From: CAIWHR01 sp963724975
GTDB taxonomy: Bacteria; Pseudomonadota; Gammaproteobacteria; Burkholderiales; Casimicrobiaceae
Assembly (NCBI GenBank): GCA_963724975.1
Contig: CAVRXB010000004.1
Location: 1 to 64,000 of the forward strand
Length of the DNA: 64,000 nucleotides
Reading direction: 5' to 3'
In this document: positions 9,073 to 19,288 of the stretch, piece by piece
Layout: each line of letters starts with the position of its first letter
How positions within the stretch are numbered: position 1 is the first letter of the stretch
Made by a program: the position numbers and the translations under genes
Notes under the pieces: generated by a model
Told to the model about the DNA's origin: nothing
The model's input: the letters and a program-made list of their open reading frames with translations, nothing else
Databases searched by the model: none

Positions 9073-11794
9073 TCAGAACGCGTAGCGAACGAAAACGCCG
9101 GCGATGCTCGCATGGTAGGACTGGGGACCATAGTCGAGATAGACCGCTAGCGGGACGGAACCGGGTTCTGCTGGACACCGTCGTAATGCCAATCGCTGAT
9201 CCGGCCATTTTCGTAGCGGTAATAGAACCGCACCGCGAGCGCGCTGGTGATCGGCACCAGCACGCCGGCGTCGACGATGCTCTGGATGAACACGCTGTCG
9301 GGCATGCCGGCGCCGATCAGCGCGAGCTGCGCCGGCGAGAAGCCCAAGGCGTCGGCGTTGTACTCGTAGCTGGTCTTGGTGCGCCCGTTCGTGTACGTGT
9401 AGTTGACGTTGAACCGGGCCTGGCGAAGTCGTAGTGCCCGCCGATGGCGAAGGTCTGGTTGATCGAGTTCTGCGTATTGGTCCAGCCCTGGCTCGTGGGA
9501 TAGAGCGGGGAGAGCGCGCCGGGCGTGATGCAGACCTGCTGCCAGTTCGCCGGCGTGACGTCGGTGCTGCCCACGAGCGTGGCGCCCGCGGGCGCCGTGC
9601 CGGTGGTATTGACCGCGCCGTTGCTGAAGAAATAGTAGGTCGTTCCCATCACGCAGGCGTTCGCCTGCAGGCCGGCCTGGTGCAGCTTGGCGTTCTGCCA
9701 CGTGTAGTAACCATACACTCCCCACTCGGCCGCGGGCTCGTAGTTCGAGATTGAGACTGACGGTCGTCTGGTCGTTGCTGCCGTTGCGGCCGTAGGCGGT
9801 ATCCGGGTACGTGATGCCGTTGTATTGCACCGTGAGGCCGGCGTCGAGGCCGCGTATCCCAGTCCAGTTGAGGCGCGCCTTGACGATGTTCTGGTCGCGG
9901 TCGGCGAGGTCGAACTTGCGCAACGCGCTGTTGTTGTGGATCCAGTTCGTCATGTTGGTGCCGGTGGCGGTCGGCACGGGCCCCATCGAGGCGCTGTAGT
10001 AGGCCGTGTAAGGGTCGGTGATGTACTCGCTGCCGCGGCGATTGTCGTATTCGTAGGAGAGCAGCAGCACGGCGTCGCGGAAGGCGCGATTCGTGTAGCC
10101 GAGCTTCAGCTTGTACTCCCAGGTCTTGTCGCGCTCCCGGTTGGAGCGCTCGAAGTTCTCCTGCTCGAACGATCCGGTCAGGTTGGACTTGGGCTGAGGC
10201 GATAGTCGCCGGTGAGGCTGTAGACGATCTGCTTGTAGTCGTACGGGACGCTGCGGATGTTGATGTTGCCGGCGTTCGGTGCGATGTTCAGCGCCTGGAC
10301 CGCGGCGAGGTTGCACTGCGCGGCGAGGTAGGCGGGCGTGCGTCACGAATGGCCGCGCCGCTGCCGTCGTTGAGCAGGCGTCCCCACTGGCCGGTGAGCG
10401 GATTGCAGGACTGGTACTGCGGTCGAGTTGCGGGTCTCGTAGATAGCGGACGCTTGCCGGTCAGCGTCGAGCCCGGTCGTGGGACTGCAACGACAAGCCG
10501 GACGTCGGCGAGCGCGGTGTCGATGCGCGCATCGGCCGACTGGCGGCTAGCGCCGCCGTCGTGTTCCAGATGTTCGCGAGCGCGGCGACGCCCGTGACCG
10601 TGCCGCCGGTCAAGGCGAACGTCGGTCGGCGCGATCAGGTTGTCGTTCTGGCGCGAGCGCGCCCAGCGCGACCGACGCGGTGAGGTGGCCGTTCGACAGA
10701 CGTCGGGCAGCGCCCGCGCGTACTCGGCCTTCACCTTGTAGTACTCGTTGTCGGGGTAGAGGTCGAAGCGGCCCGGCGGTGAAGGTCGTCGGCGGAGACG
10801 CCGGTCGATGCCGTTGAGCGTGATGAACAGCGGATTCTGAACGTCATCGTGTCGATGCCGTTGCGGAAGAACGACGCCGAGCAGCTGCAGGTTGAAGCTC
10901 GACAGCGCGATCGCTGTACTGCACGCCGGCGAGGAAGTCGTGCGTGTTGTAGTCGATCGATTCGGTGATGTCGATGTTGCCACCGCCACCGCCGCCGCCG
11001 AAGACCACGCCGAAGGGCCGCGAGCCCTTGCGCTTCTCGTTCGGCGTAGCTCGCGTAGAGCTTCCAGGTCTCGTCGAGGTTCCATGTCGAAGCGCACGCC
11101 CGCCTGTCTTGCGCATGATCCCGAGCTCGGAGTCGGGGCGTGGTGGCGAGCGCCGCGCGGATGTTCGCCTGCGTGTCGTCGGCGCTGGCGAGCCGCCGGG
11201 CGTGAGGCGCGGCGAGCGTCAGGTTGCCGAGGCCGATCGCCGTTCCACAGCGATCGGTACGTCGGTCGAGTAGACGCTGCGGGATCTCGTCGTAGAACGC
11301 GTTGACCTTCCAGCGTTGTAGCGGCCGAACTGCGAGGCTGTAGAACTGGTCGTTGCGGCCGACCTCGCCGCCGTAGCCTTCGAGGAAGCGCGCCGTCGCT
11401 GCCTGCTCGGCAGTGACGCCGAAATAGCGGATGTAGCGCGCCGTTGCCGACATCCTTGTAGCGGCGGAAGACATAGGTCCGACGTGTCGCCCGACGACCA
11501 GGAACCGCCGGCCTCGACGTTGCCGCTCGACCTCCCAGCCGTCCTGCGGTGCGGGCGCGCGGTTCCGGTCGCGGCGGCGTCCGGTTGTAGAGGATGCCGT
11601 TCGGGCTGCGCTTCGGCTCCTGGTCCGGATCGAGCACGATGCCCCAGCCGCGCGCGAGGCCGAGCGTGGTCGCGCTCGCGAGCTCGTCATCGAAGCCGAC
11701 GGCGGAATCGGCGCTCGCCGGCGAGCGAGCCGATCGGCGCCACCGCGACAGCGAGGCCAGCGCGCGAGGGTCTCGCGCAGTGACGAAAGCGCAT
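9073..11794 (-). CDS. MtrB/PioB-family outer-membrane porin of a decaheme conduit, frameshifted
   Basis: MtrB/PioB proteins are large beta-barrels that sheath a decaheme cytochrome across the outer membrane. Recognisable pieces are GWGIVLDPDQEPKRSPNG, then IRYFGVTAEQAATARFLEGY, GGEVGRNDQFYSL, WKVNAFYDEIPQ and YRSLWNG, typical of the family N-terminal half. Barrel strands such as TWEYKLKLGYTNRAFRDAVL and ARFNVNYTYTNGRTKTSYEY follow. It ends AVYLDYGPQSYHASIAGVFV and RYAF, with the terminal Phe expected of an outer-membrane protein. At least six frame changes are needed between 9150 and 11780, several at short G/C runs. It lies between the decaheme gene and the c4 cytochrome, which strongly supports the role. 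About 900 codons, slightly long for the family. Confidence 0.8.
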
Positions 11795-11841
11795 CGTCGA
11801 TTTCCAGGTGCCGTCGAGATGTAGCGCTCGTTCCGCGCGCG

Positions 11842-12838
11842 TCAGCGCTGGAAGCGCGCGCCCGACGGATGGTTGCTGCCGTGGATCTGCGAGTGGCAGT
11901 TCTGGCAGGAGCGGCCGATCATGCGCGCGCTCTGCGACTCCGCCCGGCTGCTGTGCCGCCGCCGCGGTCTGGCCCGCGTGAAGAACTGCGCCCGGATGGC
12001 CGAGCGGCGGGCTGTGGCACTGCTGGCAGAGGAACGGCCGCGCGCCGACGAGCAGGAAGTCGTGGTTCGAGCCGTGCGGCGTGTGGCAATTGAGGCAGCT
12101 CTCGCGCACCGGGGCATGCTCCCAGAGGAACGGGCCACGCTTCTCGGCGTGGCACGCAGTGCAGACGTTTCGTTGACGCTGTCGGCCTTGCAGCAGCGGC
12201 CGCGTGACCGAGCCGTGCGGGTTGTGGCAGTCGGCGCAGCTCATCTTGCCCTCGGGCAGCGGCATGTGCGAGCGGCGCGGAACTCCGCGCGCTGCTGCTG
12301 GTGGCAGAGCTGGCAGGTGTCGGAGATGAGCGCGGTCGCGCAGCAGGCCCGTTGCTGCGACAGCCGCGCCATCGGATTGTGGCAGTCGCTGCAGGCGATG
12401 CTGGTTGAGCGCGTGCGGCGAGCCTGCCCAGTAGCATGCGCTGGCCGCCCTCGTGGCAGCCGAGGCATTGCGCGTTCTGGACCTCGACCGGCGTGCCCCA
12501 CTCGCGCGTGAAGCCGATGATGCGCGATCTTTGTCGAGCGCGTTCGCGACGTGCTTCGAGCCCGGGCCGTGGCACGCCTCGCATCCGTGCCGCTCGCGCT
12601 CGGTCTTTGGATTGAGGCGGAAGATCTTCGCGTGCCGCGTGTGCGAGAAATGCCGGTTGTCGTCGACGTGGCAGACGATGCACTTGCCGTCGCCGACGTA
12701 CGCGGCGTCCAGCGCGAACGAAGCTCCGGACTGCAATCCCGCGATCGCCAACACTGCGCCGACGACCGTGGCACGCGCGTTCGCGACAAGCTTGCCCTTT
12801 CCCCTTACGCCGTTGCGCAGCAGCACCGTTGCCTTCAT
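11842..12838 (-). CDS. DmsE/MtrA-family decaheme c-type cytochrome, frameshifted
   Basis: A predicted periplasmic decaheme cytochrome that plugs into the MtrB/PioB barrel. The start at 12838 gives a signal segment ending GLQSGASFALDA. Reading through the shifts, exactly ten CXXCH sites occur in order: CIVCH, CEACH, CLGCH, CSDCH, CQLCH, CADCH, CTACH, CLNCH, CQQCH and CQNCH. The spacing and the phrases DCHNPHGS, NCHTPHGSNHDFLL and NCHSQIHGSNHPSG are typical of DmsE/MtrA. Frame changes lie near 12540, 12440, 12270 and 11930. Restored length is about 332 codons, normal for the family. It is the first gene of the set; the porin gene starts 48 bases downstream. Confidence 0.88.
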
Positions 12839-12950
12839 CGCGTGGCCGTTGGATCGGTGCGGTGTCCTCTCGCGGCAAACAGCGGAATCCGGCGGTTATT
12901 CGACTTCCATCGCCGAATTGCGGTTGTGGGTGGAGTTTAAGCCGCGTCGA

Positions 12951-13277
12951 CTAGGCGACCCCGAGCTCATTACTACCGAGCGTGCGGCGCGCCACCCAGT
13001 AGGTGGCTCCTTCCTCGCCGTAGCGCTCCGCGTGAGGCACATCGCGGTCGAGCGTGAAGGTGTCGCCGGGGACAAGGTAACGGACATTGTCCCCGACGGT
13101 GAGCCACATCTCACCCTGAACAACGCGCGCGCTCAGCGCGAACGGGTGGGTGTGTGTCTCGAGAACCGTCCGGGCGGCCCACCGTCGCTCCACAACCTCG
13201 TCGAATCCCTCCGCTCGCGCGTTTGCTTCGAAGGCCTCAAAGGTACCTTCATCCCCACTCTCTTCGCCTAAGTTCAT
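12951..13277 (-). CDS. Small cupin-domain protein
   Basis: A single-cupin protein. Motif 1 is LETHTHPFALSARVVQGEMW and motif 2 is VPGDTFTLDRDVPHAERYG, which supply three His and a Glu that could bind a metal. The end, GATYWVARR, is common in small stress-related or sensory cupins. I chose the ATG at 13277 because the family similarity begins soon after; an in-frame ATG at 13307 is possible. Function cannot be assigned from sequence. It lies about 110 bases upstream of the decaheme gene, in the same direction, so co-transcription is possible. Confidence 0.7.
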   Translation of the reverse strand: MNLGEESGDEGTFEAFEANARAEGFDEVVERRWAARTVLETHTHPFALSARVVQGEMWLTVGDNVRYLVPGDTFTLDRDVPHAERYGEEGATYWVARRTLGSNELGVA

Positions 13278-13355
13278 CAGCTGATTGGCGACCGAGAATG
13301 GCCGCATCGCGCGGGCGTGCGAGGACCCTGCTGGCCCCGCACGCCCCTGGGTTTA

Positions 13356-15057
13356 CTAAGGCACCACCAAGGACTGCACCATGACATCCTGGTTCGCTGG
13401 AGTGACCCCCGGGTTCCCGCGGAAATCCGTCCACGCGGCGTACGCGAGGCCGCTCTCTCCGATCGCTACCTGGGTGTAATCACCGATGAATGCTCCGTCC
13501 GCGAACTGGATGTACGGATTGGAGCTCTCGCTGGAAAGACGGGTTTGTGCCGCGAAGTTATCGCTGCTCGTCTTCGCCGCGTAATCCATGCAGACGGAGT
13601 TCACGGAAAATGACGGCGTGACATTGGCTCCGCCAGCATCGTTGGTCCGGAAGTGGCAGGTCCCCGCAATCGAGGAGATTGCGTAGTCGCGCGTGTAATA
13701 CCCCACAACGACCCTGCCATTCGACGCCGCCACCGACGGGAAGACCTTGTCTTGACCGGACGTGATCGTGACCGCCGGCGCGGTGGCGATCGTCGGCCAG
13801 GTGCCGCGTATGAGCTTGACCTGGTTCGACGTCGTGCCGACGAACGAAGAGACACCGCTCCCACAACTGCCCGCACCCTGGTCATCGGTCCACACGATGG
13901 CGATCTGGCCCGTTGCTCTGATCGATGCTCATCGACGGGTAGCTGTTGAGCCGGAAGTGCATGTCGGAAAGCGTCTGCCGCCCGGCAAAGATGGGATAGC
14001 AATCCAAATCATCGAACACGCGGGGGAGTTCGACGGTTTGGAACGAGAGACCGTCGTCCGTCGATCGCGCCAGCACCATAGCATCGGTCGTGTAGCCAAA
14101 GAGCGGCGACGTCGCCAAGTAGGACACGTATAGCGCGCCGTCAGGGCCGTACTGCACCTGCGATCCCTGATCGAACGGATGCGCGGCGTCGGAGATCGGG
14201 AAACCCTGGCGGTTCCAAGTCTTTCCATAGTCCTTCGAAAATGCGCCGACGATCGGCGACTCCCGATAGCCCGCCCCATGTGGCCCCAGGTTGAAACGCG
14301 TCCAGGTAATGACCACCTTTCCGTCGGGTCCCGCAGCGATCCAGTTCTTGTCGTGGAGGAAGGTGCCGGCGTCCGTGAACGCGACCACGTTGGGCGCGCT
14401 CCAGGTTTTGCCGCCATCGCGGGACACGCTGACGACGATGGCAGATGCCGGGCTTACGCGGCTGAACGCAATGTTGGCGTAATAGGCCACGCCATCCGCG
14501 CTGAACGCCACGACGGGATCGCCCGCCGAATCAAGCTTCTTCATCTGCCCAGTGGCGCCGGTCTCGGCCGTCAGCTTAGGCAGCTGGACGTTCCCCCAGG
14601 TTGCGCCACCGTCGAACGAGTAATAAGCCCAGCCCGTGCCGTCGTTGAGTCCGGTGAAGTCGCAGCACACGCGATAATCGTTCGCTCCGGCGATCAGGTT
14701 GTCCGGATTCGTCGGATTGATCGCTATCGTCGTCTCGTTCTGCGGCGTAGTGCAGCCTAGATTCGAGAAGCCGGTATTGTTGACGGGATCGCCCACTATC
14801 GCGTCGACGTTGGAGCCCAAAGGTCCGTAGGCGACGAGCGTATTCCAAGGACTGGAACGGCATAGGCCCGCGGCCAGGATCGGGCTGTCGAGCGGCTGCT
14901 CATCGTCCTCGAGTGCCCACGGCGAGTTGATCGTTGGCGAAAACTTCCATTTGTGCGACGACACGTTCGAAGCTGCATCGCTTGCGGCGATCAGCACCGA
15001 TGACAGCGCCACGAAGGCGGTGCTCGCGACAATCAATGTGATGATGCGTTTGATGAT
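13356..15057 (-). CDS. Secreted Asp-box (BNR) repeat protein, frameshifted
   Basis: A beta-propeller protein of sialidase-like fold. After a signal peptide (KRIITLIVASTAFVALSSVL) come at least four Asp-box motifs: SFDGGATWG, SRDGGKTWS, SKDYGKTWN and STDDGLSF. The frame shifts near 13900, after SMSIDQSNG, and continues IVWTDDQGAGSCGSG to the end at QDVMVQSLVVP. No catalytic sialidase FRIP or Arg triad could be identified, so a carbohydrate-binding or structural role is as likely as an enzyme. A strong GGAGG at 15067-15071 precedes an ATC codon where the signal peptide begins, suggesting either a non-canonical start or a base error in an original ATG. Confidence 0.72.
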
Positions 15058-15261
15058 CGTTTGTCCTCCACTTCGAAATTGAAGATGACAACGGTGTCGG
15101 CCCCTGGCGCCTCGCGCATCATTGCGGGCGGGCCGTAAGAGACAAGCGTAAAATATCATCGCACAAGAGGCTACAGAATCCAACCGCATGAACGGCGAAT
15201 CGACGCCGCGCATCGCGGATTGGCGCGGGCGGGTTAACGCGGAGATTCGTTTGGCGGGCGT

Positions 15262-15345
15262 ACGCCACTCTCCAGACGCGACACGACGCTCCTGGTCGTC
15301 CACATCCTCGCGGCGACTTCCTCCTGCGTCATTTTCGCGGCGAGT
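15262..15345 (-). pseudogene. XRE antitoxin fragment (copy at 15.3 kb)
   Basis: The minus strand reads LAAKMTQEEVAARMWTTRSV, then VSRLESGVR, the helix-turn-helix of an XRE-type antitoxin. The nucleotide sequence is nearly identical to 32660-32722, including the unusual Trp in ARMWTTRS, where family members normally have Gly. The expected N-terminal part and the C-terminal tail (TLERY, VEIRVR) are missing. It sits head-to-head with the SDR mini-gene that follows. Confidence 0.75.
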
Positions 15346-15382
15346 CGATGCGCCTGTTATGGCGATAGGGGTGTCCGACGCC

Positions 15383-15505
15383 ATGAATGCATCGATTACC
15401 GGAACGCGCTCCGAGCTGGGTCGGATCCTTGCGCGGTGGCACACGCCGAGCGCCACGGACTACCGAAAAGGCCTCGATCAGATCATCGAAGCCTGGGGCA
15501 CCTGA
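15383..15505 (+). pseudogene. Internally deleted SDR gene (40-codon mini-ORF)
   Basis: The frame opens MNASITGTRSELGRILARWH, almost identical to the start of the SDR gene at 33588, then jumps in frame to TDYRKGLDQIIEAWGT and a stop, identical to the end of that gene. All the sequence in between is missing. The shared sequence also covers about 35 bases before the ATG (tggcgata and ggtgtccgacgcc). The joint lies near 15450. It cannot encode a working enzyme; whether the 40-residue product is made is unknown. Confidence 0.8.
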
Positions 15506-15561
15506 GCGGAACGCGGCCGTAGGCGGGTTACGCGCGTGGGTTGCGTATCTGAAGCTCCGCG

Positions 15562-16787
15562 CTAGGCGAGCGCCGGCCGCGCGCGCGTGCGCATCAGGAG
15601 CCACGCCGCGATCGACACGTTCACGAGGTTCCAGGCGATGCCGTGCACGAACGCCGCGCGGTAGCGAGCCGGTCAGGTCGAAGATGGCGCCCGACAGCCA
15701 GCCGCCGAGCGCCATGCCGAAGACCGTGGCGAAGATCACCAGGCCGATGCGCCCGCCCGCCTCGCGCGGCGGGGAAGTACTCGCGGACGATGATCGCGTA
15801 CGACGGCACGATGCCGCCCTGGAACAGACCGAACAGCGCCGAGATCACGTAACAGCGACACGAGCCCGTCGAACGGCAGGAACAGGATCAGCGCGACGCA
15901 CTGGAGCCCGCCGCCGAGCAGCAGCGTGCGCAGGCCGCCGATGCGGTCGATGATGTAGCCGAAGGCGATGCGGCTGACGATGCCGCAGGCGAGCATCAGC
16001 GACAGCATCTGCGCGCCGCGCGCCGGACCGTAGCCCAGGTCGGCGCAGTACGCGACGATGTGGACCTGCGGCATCGACATCGCGACGCAGCAGGCGATCG
16101 CCGGCGACAACGAGCAGTGCCTGCAGCGCGTTGCGCCGACAGGCCGAGCGACCGCGGCGTCCCGGCGACCGCCGTGCAGCCGCGCCGTCGGGCACCGCGT
16201 GCGCCGGCGGCGGGCGGCGCAGCAGCAGCGCGAGCGGCAGCATCGTCGCGAGCACGAACACGCCGATGCCGAAATAGGTCGCGCGCCAGCCCGACGTCGC
16301 GATGAAGTGCTGCACGATCGGCGGCCACACGGCGCCCGGCGAGGTAGTTGCCGCACGCGACGATCGCGACCGCGATGCCGCGCCGCCGCTCGAACCACAT
16401 CGACACGTGCGCGAGCAGCGGGCCGAACGTCACCGAGCTGCCGACGCCGATCAGGAGGCCCTGCGCGAGCGCGAACTGCGATCAGCGTGGTCGCGTAGCC
16501 CGACACGATGTAGCCCGCGCCGAGCGCGAGGGAGGCCGCGATCACCGGGATGCGGATGCCGGAGCGGTCCGACCAGCGGCCGAGCACCATGCCGGCGACG
16601 CCGAACCCGAGCATCGTCAGCGTGTAGGGGAACGACGCGCCGGCGCGCGCGACGCCGAACTCCGGCCTGCACGGCCGGCAGCGCGACGACGACCGACCAC
16701 ATGCCGACGCCGCCGATCGTCGACAGCAGCGAGCGCGAGCGCGAGGCGCGTCCAGGACTGCGGGGAATCGACGGTGACGGGAGGCAT
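15562..16787 (-). CDS. MFS transporter, frameshifted
   Basis: A twelve-helix secondary transporter. Restored pieces are LALLSTIGGVGMWSVVVALP, the MFS loop motif FGVAGMVLGRWSDRSGIRIP, then GPLLAHVSMWFERRRGIAVA, WRATYFGIGVFVLATMLPLA, a middle loop, then ACGIVSRIAFGYIIDRIGG with the second-half loop motif, and a C-terminus MRTRAAGARLA. About six single-base shifts are needed; one is an extra G in a GGG run after GNYLAG. Substrate is unknown; the organisation resembles oxalate/formate-antiporter-like or monocarboxylate MFS proteins. No obvious operon partner. Confidence 0.75.
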
Positions 16788-16964
16788 GGCGGGGCGCGAC
16801 CGAGCGTCGCGGAGCCGCGCCGCGAGCGACGGGAGCGAATGCGCGTCGCCAAGCCCGATTGTAGCGGACTCACGCCGAAGGAGCTCGCGCTAGCGGCTTA
16901 CGATGAGCGAGATTACTATCCCTTCGCGTACGCGGCGCAAGCCCAGGCGAAAGAGGAGGAAGAC

Positions 16965-18029
16965 ATGAAAACGTTGTTTCTCTTCTCGATGGTTGCAATC
17001 GCGGCAATGGCAGCACCTGCGCTCGCGGCGCAGCGCACATTCGTCTCGACACTCGGTACCGGCGCCGCCTGTTCGCTGGTTACACCGTGCCGCCAGCTTT
17101 CCACGGCACTGCTCGTCACCGACCCCAATGGCGAGGTCATCGTTCTCGACTCAGGCGGGTATGGAAAGGCAACGATCACGCAGTCGGTCTCCATCATCGC
17201 GCCGCCGGGCGTCTATGCGGGTATCAGCGTGTTCGGCGGTGACGACGGCGTGACCATCGCCGCCGGTGGATCCGCCAAGATCGTGTTGAACGGCCTGACG
17301 ATCAACGGCCAGGGCGGCAACCGCGGCATCGTCGTGACGACGGCAGGCAAGGTCAGCATCGAAAACTGCGTGATATCCGGTGTCGGCTCGAACGGCATCG
17401 AGGTGAACAGCGCGAATACCAGCGTTTACGTGCGCAACACGATGGTGCGCGGAAACGGCGACAACGGCCTGCGTCATTCCGGCCTCGGCGAGGCGCACGT
17501 GAGCGATTCGACGTTCAGCGGCAACGCGGGCAGCGGAATCCTTGTCGAGGCGGGGAACCTCACGGCCACGAGGATCAGTGGCGACGACAATGGCGAGCGC
17601 GGCTTGCTCGCCCAGCCGAGCGCCGCCGGGACCACGCGGGTCACGCTCGCGGACAGCATGGTCGCGGGAAACGTCAATGCGGGCGTATTCGCGTTCACGA
17701 CGATCGCCGGCTCGACGGTGGAGATGAATGTCGCCCGCTCGACCAGCGCGCGCAACGGCGGGGGCGGTTACTCCGCGAACTCGAACGACGTCGGCACGAT
17801 CCTGTTCGCGCTGTCGGAGTCGTCGTCGTTCGACAACGGCTTAAACGGTTTCAACGTCGCCGGTACAAGTGCCGTCGGGGTCGTGTCGAATTCGATGCTC
17901 GCGAGCAACACGCAACCCGATCTGAACCAGACGGCGTCGGGCGTTTTGCGCACATCCGGCAACAACGCGCTGACGGGACGCGGCGCCGCGGACGTCGGCG
18001 GAGCACTCACGGCGAACCCGCTGAAATAG
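16965..18029 (+). CDS. Secreted right-handed beta-helix protein
   Basis: A 354-residue protein with a signal peptide (MKTLFLFSMVAIAAMAAPAL, cleavage at ALA-AQ) preceded by an AAGAGGAGGAAG ribosome site. The mature part carries the CSLVTPCRQLSTAL opening seen in bacterial parallel beta-helix proteins, then repeated coils rich in Gly and Asn (SIENCVISGVGSNGIEVNSA, VRNTMVRGNGDNGLRHS, DSTFSGNAGSGILVEAG). This fold is used by polysaccharide lyases and adhesins, but no catalytic residues could be identified. Clean open frame. Confidence 0.8.
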   Translation: MKTLFLFSMVAIAAMAAPALAAQRTFVSTLGTGAACSLVTPCRQLSTALLVTDPNGEVIVLDSGGYGKATITQSVSIIAPPGVYAGISVFGGDDGVTIAAGGSAKIVLNGLTINGQGGNRGIVVTTAGKVSIENCVISGVGSNGIEVNSANTSVYVRNTMVRGNGDNGLRHSGLGEAHVSDSTFSGNAGSGILVEAGNLTATRISGDDNGERGLLAQPSAAGTTRVTLADSMVAGNVNAGVFAFTTIAGSTVEMNVARSTSARNGGGGYSANSNDVGTILFALSESSSFDNGLNGFNVAGTSAVGVVSNSMLASNTQPDLNQTASGVLRTSGNNALTGRGAADVGGALTANPLK

Positions 18030-18034
18030 CCCAA

Positions 18035-18160
18035 GCTCCTGGTCGTCCACATCCTCGCGGCGACTTCGTCCTGGGTCATTCCCGCGGAACGTTTCGATCA
18101 CCGGAACGCGCTCCGATTGCTAACCATGCTTGATTGGGCTCCCGCGATTGAGCTAACGCG
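18035..18160. repeat. XRE remnant carrying the SDR start core (copy at 18.1 kb)
   Basis: On the minus strand 18035-18085 reads GMTQDEVAARMWTTRS, the same XRE helix as at 15.3 and 32.7 kb. Bases 18091-18116 (tcgatcaccggaacgcgctc) match the SDR start core of the 15.4, 24.6 and 33.6 kb copies. Bases 18122-18160 (ccatgcttgattgggctccc) match 32722-32760, the N-terminal part of the XRE gene. So pieces of both genes are interleaved here. It lies immediately after the beta-helix gene. Confidence 0.7.
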
Positions 18161-18233
18161 CTTGGCCTGACCGAAGTCGATCGAACGGCCGATTCCGGCA
18201 ACATCATTTCGATATGGGTCGTTGGCGATCCCG

Positions 18234-18623
18234 TCAGCGCTGCATCTTCATCAGCTGCTCCATCGGCATCACGTTGTGATCGAGGTGGGTCATGATCCAC
18301 AGCGAGCCGAAGACAAGTAGCGCCACGATGAGCAGGCCGAAGGCCAGCGCCATGACGTTGTTGATGCTGTCGGGCCCTGAGGTGATGTGCAGAAAGAAGA
18401 CCAGATGGACGCCCATCTGCGCGAGCGCCAGCACCGAGAGCGCGATGGGGATGCTGGGCCGCCAGACCATCGTGCTCTGGGCGATGTAGAACGAGACGCA
18501 GGTCAGCAGCGTGGCGAGGGCCAGGCCGATGAGATAGCCGCGGATCGCATGGGGGACGTCGGCGGGGCCAAGCTCGTCGCCGGGGGCGACGTCGCCGTGG
18601 GTTTCGGGATTTTTGGTGCTCAT
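18234..18623 (-). CDS. cyoD: Cytochrome o ubiquinol oxidase subunit IV
   Basis: Small subunit of the bo3-type quinol oxidase in the inner membrane, needed for assembly. Three membrane helices are visible: IRGYLIGLALATLLTCVSFY, IPIALSVLALAQMGVHLVFF and VMALAFGLLIVALLVFGSLW. The phrase MGVHLVFFLHI is characteristic of CyoD. The ATG overlaps the cyoC stop by four bases. Length (129 aa) is normal. It is the last gene of the operon; no cyoE follows. Confidence 0.95.
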   Translation of the reverse strand: MSTKNPETHGDVAPGDELGPADVPHAIRGYLIGLALATLLTCVSFYIAQSTMVWRPSIPIALSVLALAQMGVHLVFFLHITSGPDSINNVMALAFGLLIVALLVFGSLWIMTHLDHNVMPMEQLMKMQR

Positions 18624-19288
18624 TGCGGTGCCACTCCGACTAGGTAGACGAGACTGAACAGGGCCACCCAGATGATGTCGAGGGTGTGCCAGAAAAGCGC
18701 GAAGCACAGCAGCCGGCGCAGGATGTCGGCGCGGTAGCCTTTGGCATACACCTGCGCCATCATCGTCAGCAGCCACAGCAAGCCCGCGCTGACGTGCAAG
18801 CCGTGGCAGCCGATCAGCGCAAAGAACGCCGACAGGAAGGCGCTGCGGCCCGGGCCGGCTCCCGCGTGGATCATGGTCGCGAACTCGTGCAACTCGATCG
18901 CGACGAAGGTCGCACCGAGCACGAACGTCGCGGCCATCGCGCCGTAGTACATGCCGTTGCGCCGTGCCTGCGCGCCGATGCCGGCGAAGCCGCAGAACAC
19001 GGTCGAGAGCAGCAGGCACGCGGTCTCGACCGCAACCGTGGGCAACTCGAACAGATCGCGACCGCTCGGGCCGCCGGCGGTGGCATTGGTCAGCACCGCG
19101 TAGGTCGCGAACAGCGCGGAGAACAGGATGATGTCGCTGATCAGGAAGATCCAGAACCCGAAAGCGACGACGATGCGCTTCGACGCGCCGTGCGCCGGCT
19201 CCTCGGTGAGCGCTTGGGCGTGGCCACCGCCGAGCGCCCGTCCGCCGCCGGCCACCCCGCCCGGGTAGACGTCCGCCCCGGCGCTCAC
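18620..19288 (-). CDS. cyoC: Cytochrome o ubiquinol oxidase subunit III
   Basis: Five-helix subunit III of the bo3 oxidase. It shows KRIVVAFGFWIFLISDIILF, then ATFVLGATFVAIELHEFATM and FFALIGCHGLHVSAGLLWLL, all standard for the family. I chose a GTG at 19288, which overlaps the cyoB stop in a GTGA junction, giving 222 residues; a longer frame upstream is only the shadow of cyoB. Clean open frame, translationally coupled on both sides. Confidence 0.95.
   Translation of the reverse strand: MSAGADVYPGGVAGGGRALGGGHAQALTEEPAHGASKRIVVAFGFWIFLISDIILFSALFATYAVLTNATAGGPSGRDLFELPTVAVETACLLLSTVFCGFAGIGAQARRNGMYYGAMAATFVLGATFVAIELHEFATMIHAGAGPGRSAFLSAFFALIGCHGLHVSAGLLWLLTMMAQVYAKGYRADILRRLLCFALFWHTLDIIWVALFSLVYLVGVAPQ

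Noticed and set aside
15329..15456. Minus-strand reading ERVPVIDAFMASD, resembling a PIN-toxin segment
   Set aside because: Differences between copies are synonymous in the plus-strand SDR frame but not always in this one, so the SDR reading is the coding one.
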